From positions 1 to 8,465 of the forward strand of contig LJCR01000066.1 of assembly GCA_001399705.1 (NCBI GenBank): DNA of 8,465 nt, given 5' to 3'. Origin of the DNA: Kouleothrix aurantiaca. GTDB lineage: Bacteria; Chloroflexota; Chloroflexia; Chloroflexales; Roseiflexaceae. Shown piece after piece: positions 5,889 through 8,465 of this stretch. The notes beneath the pieces were generated by a model. It was given only the letters and a program-made list of their open reading frames with translations, was not told where the DNA came from and did no database searches. Within the stretch, counting starts at the first letter, position 1. Each line of letters starts with the position of its first letter. The translations under genes and the position numbers were made by a program.

Positions 5889-7844
5889 TTAGCCGTTTGC
5901 GGTGAGCCAGACGAACTGGTAGGGCGCGAGCGGCAATGGCTCGTCGGCGTTGAATTCCTGCTCCGAGACAAGGTCGGTGAAGCGGTAGCCCGGCCCGTAC
6001 ACGCGCAGCTGGTTGGCGTCCATCTGCTGCGGGTGTTCGGAGAAATTCGCGACAAGCAGCAGGCGCTGGCCGCCGTGGTTGCGCACAAAGCTGAACACAT
6101 GCGGGTTGCCGCTGTCGATCACTTCCATCGCGCCATCCCAGATTGCGGGCTGCTGCTTGCGCAGCTGGATCAGGCGCGACAGCTCGGCAAACACCCATCC
6201 TTCGCGGGTGCTCAGGTCGGTGCGGTGCGCGTAGCGCTCGGCCGAGGCGGCTGGGCGGTGCACCCAGCGGCTGTCGCTGGCCTTGGCCGGGTCGTTGGCG
6301 AAGGAGTAATCGTTCAGCGTCGCCACTTCATCGCCCAGGTAGAGCAGCGGGATGCCGCCAATGCTCAGGATCAGGCTGTGGACCATCAGAATGCGGCGCA
6401 CCGCCAGATCGATCAGGCGCTCGTCGCCGCGCTGCAGGGCTTGTTCCAGCCCAGCCAGCGAAGCCAGCGTGCCCGACACGCGCGCGTCGCCGGTGTCGGG
6501 GTTTTCCTGGAAGGGCACGCCACGCGCAAACGAGCCTTCAAAGCGCCCGATGTAGAAGTTATTCAGGAAGCGACGGTGGCCGAATGCATCGATGCCCACA
6601 TGATGCGCGTCGGCGTCGTCAAACGTCCAGCCAATGTCGTCGTGCGAACGCAGATAGTTGACCCACGCGCAGCCGGGCGGCAGCTTGAAGCGCGTGATCA
6701 TTGAGTGCGCCAGCAGCTTGACCTCGCGGGTCGCCAGTGCTTCCCAGATCAGCGCCATCAGCAGCGGGTTGTACGAGATCTGGCATTCCTGCGGGCTGAT
6801 GTAGCGCATCACGTCGTCGGGGTGGACAATCGCCTCGGACTTGAACAGCATGGCCGGCGCGGCGATGCGTGCCAGGGCGTTGTAAGCCTGGATGACGGTA
6901 TGCGCCTCGGGCTGGTTTTCGCAGCTCGTGCCTATGCGCTTCCAGATAAACGCCACCGCGTCGAGGCGTAGAATTTCCACGCCGGCGTTGGCGATAAACA
7001 GCATCTCGCCGGCCATGGCGCGGAACACGGCCGGGTTGGCGTAGTTCAAATCCCACTGAAAGTTGTTGAACGTCGTCCACACCCAGCGCTGCATATCCTC
7101 GCGCCAGGTGAAACTGCCGCGCCGCACGGTTGGGAAGATTTCGCGCAGCGTGCGTTCGTAGGCGTTGGGCATGGTGCGGTCGGGAAACATGAAGTAGTAG
7201 TTTTCGAACTCGGGGTCGCCGGCCTGCGCTTTGCGCGCCCAGCCGTGCTCGTCGGAGGTGTGGTTAAACACAAAATCGACCACCAGGCTGATGCCGTGGG
7301 TCTGAAATTCTTCGGCCAGTTCGCGCAGTTCGGCAAAGGTGCCAAGCGCGGGGTTGATGTCGCGGTAGCTGCTCACCGCGTAGCCGCCATCGCTCTCATT
7401 TTCGGGCGCGGCGAACAGCGGCATCAGGTGCAGGTAGGTCAGCCCCAATTCCTTGAAGTAGGGCAGGCGCTCGCGCACGCCGCTCAGCTTGCCGGCAAAG
7501 AGGTCGACATAACACACACCGCCGACCATTTGCTGCGACTGGAACCACTCAGGGTCGGCTTCGCGGCGGTCGTCGAGCGTTTTGAGCCAGGCTGGCCGGT
7601 CGAACCAGCTTTGCGCGGTGTCGATCAGGAGCTGCTCGATCTGGTAGAAAAAATCGTAGTTTCCGGCGTAGAGCTCGTACAGCAGCCCAAACAGGCGCGG
7701 CCACTCGCGGCGCACGCGCACCTCGAAGGCGTCCCATTCGGCTGGCAGGGCGGCACGCTGCTCGGCGAAATGCATCTCGATGCGCGGCCACAGCCGGTCG
7801 AGCGACAGTGTGGCCTGCTGGCGCAGCCAGTTTGCGTCAGGCAT
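5889..7844 (-). CDS. ams: Amylosucrase (GH13)
   Basis: The 651-residue product matches amylosucrase, a GH13 transglucosidase that converts sucrose to alpha-1,4-glucan and fructose. The catalytic set aligns with the well-studied Neisseria enzyme: nucleophile D295 (LRLDAVAF), acid/base E337 (FKSEAIVHP), and H401-D402 ([11 protein letters not shown]), with H195 in FNHTS. D152 in SDGGY and R526 in DSRWVHRP correspond to the residues forming the amylosucrase-specific salt bridge that closes the sucrose pocket. Order: helical N-domain (about 1-95), barrel with B and B' insertions, then the C-terminal beta domain ending at PYQFVWL. The ATG at 7844 is chosen because AGGGGAGG at 7852-7859 lies 7 nt upstream; an in-frame ATG 13 codons earlier (7883) overlaps the predicted -10 box. 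No signal peptide is visible, as expected for an intracellular enzyme. It is the first gene of the minus-strand series. Confidence 0.96.
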   Translation of the reverse strand: MPDANWLRQQATLSLDRLWPRIEMHFAEQRAALPAEWDAFEVRVRREWPRLFGLLYELYAGNYDFFYQIEQLLIDTAQSWFDRPAWLKTLDDRREADPEWFQSQQMVGGVCYVDLFAGKLSGVRERLPYFKELGLTYLHLMPLFAAPENESDGGYAVSSYRDINPALGTFAELRELAEEFQTHGISLVVDFVFNHTSDEHGWARKAQAGDPEFENYYFMFPDRTMPNAYERTLREIFPTVRRGSFTWREDMQRWVWTTFNNFQWDLNYANPAVFRAMAGEMLFIANAGVEILRLDAVAFIWKRIGTSCENQPEAHTVIQAYNALARIAAPAMLFKSEAIVHPDDVMRYISPQECQISYNPLLMALIWEALATREVKLLAHSMITRFKLPPGCAWVNYLRSHDDIGWTFDDADAHHVGIDAFGHRRFLNNFYIGRFEGSFARGVPFQENPDTGDARVSGTLASLAGLEQALQRGDERLIDLAVRRILMVHSLILSIGGIPLLYLGDEVATLNDYSFANDPAKASDSRWVHRPAASAERYAHRTDLSTREGWVFAELSRLIQLRKQQPAIWDGAMEVIDSGNPHVFSFVRNHGGQRLLLVANFSEHPQQMDANQLRVYGPGYRFTDLVSEQEFNADEPLPLAPYQFVWLTANG

Positions 7845-7851
7845 CCGGCAA

Positions 7852-7859
7852 CCTCCCCT
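7852..7859 (-). promoter_or_regulatory. Shine-Dalgarno sequence of amylosucrase
   Basis: AGGGGAGG on the minus strand ends 7 nt before the ATG at 7844. It decides in favour of this start over the in-frame ATG at 7883. Confidence 0.85.
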
Positions 7860-7881
7860 ATGAGTATGCTTCTGGGCTGCC

Positions 7882-7912
7882 ATTATAGCGTGATTCGCGC
7901 GCGGCGCAGCAA
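7882..7912 (-). promoter_or_regulatory. Predicted sigma70-type promoter of the amylosucrase gene series
   Basis: A perfect TATAAT (-10) lies at 7882-7887 on the minus strand. The best -35 candidate is TTGCTG at 7907-7912 with a long 19-nt spacer, so the -35 part is weak. Initiation near 7875 would leave a leader of about 30 nt containing the Shine-Dalgarno sequence. No other equally good promoter is seen between the downstream GC-rich genes. Confidence 0.6.
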
Positions 7913-7972
7913 CGAATCGGGCGCTGTGCTGCGTTTGTATTAGTAGGCACGCGGGCGCGCCTGTTTTGCCGT

Positions 7973-8109
7973 GGGGCTGAAGCCCTCGGCTCGAATAGCG
8001 AAGGCCGCCTGCGCGGCCGTGAGCACCCGCTTCAGCGGGCTTGATGCGCCGGGCCTGCGCGAAGCCCCGTTCACGGGGCGTTGCTTGGTAGCGCGGCGGC
8101 TTCAGCCCC
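7973..8109. repeat. Compound intergenic repeat with terminal inverted repeats and three internal hairpins
   Basis: Perfect 12-bp terminal arms, GGGGCTGAAGCC (7973-7984) and its complement GGCTTCAGCCCC (8098-8109), bound an element of 137 bp. Inside are three perfect short hairpins: GGCCGC/GCGGCC (8003-8018), CCCGCT/AGCGGG (8026-8039) and GCCCCGT/ACGGGGC (8064-8079). No open reading frame of its own is evident. The form resembles a REP-like or MITE-like dispersed element; GGGGCTGAAGCCCC-type repeats are common between genes of filamentous Chloroflexota. It fills most of the gap between two divergent promoters. Confidence 0.8.
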
Positions 8110-8125
8110 GCGCAGCCCGCCTGGT

Positions 8126-8154
8126 TTGACGCCCCTTTCGCTTGTGGCTATACT
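8126..8154 (+). promoter_or_regulatory. Near-consensus sigma70 promoter directly abutting the start codon
   Basis: TTGACG (8126-8131) and TATACT (8149-8154) are separated by exactly 17 nt, each matching consensus at five of six positions. The ATG at 8161 begins 7 nt after the -10 box, where transcription would be expected to start. There is no room for, and no sign of, a ribosome binding site, so the mRNA would be leaderless. Confidence 0.75.
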
Positions 8155-8160
8155 CTCGCT

Positions 8161-8465
8161 ATGCAGATCCGTTTCCGCCTGTTTGTACAGCAGCACAGCT
8201 ACGGCGCCTGGACGGTGCTGGTGCCGGCTGTCCCCACCGTTTCCAGCTACGCCGAACCCCGCGACGAGGCGCTTGCCGACATTCGCCAGCAGCTTGCCGA
8301 GCATCTCAAGGATGCAGGCCGGCGCGCGTGGGGCAAATATGCCTTTCAGGAGCAGCAGGCTTTGCGGCCCATCGCGCTGGATGTGCCGCCCAAGGGCAGC
8401 GACACCGCCATCCCAATCACCGTGAACGTACTCGTTACCGACGCGCAGGTGACGCGCAACCCCCG
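8161..8465 (+). CDS. Unidentified protein, N-terminal part (partial; possible HicB-like N-terminal fold)
   Basis: An open frame with no stop runs from the ATG at 8161 off the window edge (101 complete codons seen). I do not recognise the protein. The first 50 residues read as three predicted strands (MQIRFRLFVQ, WTVLVPA, VSSYAEP) followed by an amphipathic helix (EALADIRQQLAEHLKD). That beta-beta-beta-alpha order and the EAL-xx-I helix start recall HicB/UPF0150-type domains, but this is a weak structural resemblance only. A second strand-rich stretch (RPIALDVPP, AIPITVNVLVTD) follows. Support for it being a real gene comes from the near-consensus promoter immediately upstream, GC-rich codon use like the other host genes, and the conservative protein composition compared with the other frames. 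It is divergent from the amylosucrase gene series. No signal peptide or membrane segment is visible. Confidence 0.75.
   Translation, partial: MQIRFRLFVQQHSYGAWTVLVPAVPTVSSYAEPRDEALADIRQQLAEHLKDAGRRAWGKYAFQEQQALRPIALDVPPKGSDTAIPITVNVLVTDAQVTRNP

Noticed and set aside
5628..6704. 358-codon plus-strand open frame opposite the amylosucrase and alpha subunit
   Set aside because: It covers two well-identified minus-strand genes and has no recognisable domain or suitable start signal; antisense shadow of high-GC codons. The same applies to 7245-7943 and 1139-1939.

Overview
Organism. Most of the window is GC-rich DNA with short intergenic gaps that carry several families of short-period inverted repeats. 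This gene mix, a ComDE-type split thiamine-diphosphate decarboxylase, an oxalyl-CoA-synthetase-like ligase, a cyclase-family hydrolase and an amylosucrase, together with the 'GGGGCTGAAGCC ... GGCTTCAGCCCC' intergenic repeat, suggests a filamentous Chloroflexota bacterium of the Roseiflexus/Kouleothrix type. That placement is an inference from general familiarity; no marker gene is present.

Layout. Six GC-rich genes lie on the minus strand and read from about 7850 down to base 1: amylosucrase, decarboxylase alpha subunit, GNAT acetyltransferase, decarboxylase beta subunit, cyclase-family hydrolase, and an AMP-forming acyl-CoA ligase cut by the window edge. Every one has a recognisable Shine-Dalgarno sequence, and a perfect TATAAT box lies upstream of the amylosucrase. 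Three of the gaps hold hairpin-forming repeats with 9-bp or 7-bp periods. Between the beta subunit and the cyclase sits a visibly AT-rich block (about 2007-4040) encoding a type II restriction-modification pair: a cytosine-C5 methyltransferase followed, with a 4-base ATGA overlap, by a GIY-YIG restriction endonuclease of the Eco29kI family. This looks like a horizontally acquired module placed inside the host gene series. The divergent region 7845-8160 holds the amylosucrase promoter, a repeat of about 137 bp made of nested hairpins, and a near-consensus promoter whose predicted transcription start coincides with the ATG of a plus-strand gene (8161 onward, partial, unidentified). That gene is therefore probably expressed from a leaderless mRNA.

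How the genes may work together. The alpha and beta proteins should form one decarboxylase of the sulfopyruvate/phosphonopyruvate type. The hydrolase and the acyl-CoA ligase could supply or consume small carboxylic acids in the same pathway, but the substrate cannot be read from the sequence. The amylosucrase (sucrose to alpha-1,4-glucan plus fructose) heads the same gene series without an obvious pathway link. The restriction-modification pair is independent of these. Known Eco29kI-family enzymes cut CCGCGG, and I found no CCGCGG on reading the whole window, although CCGCG followed by other bases, and GCGCGG, are both frequent. That fits the predicted specificity.
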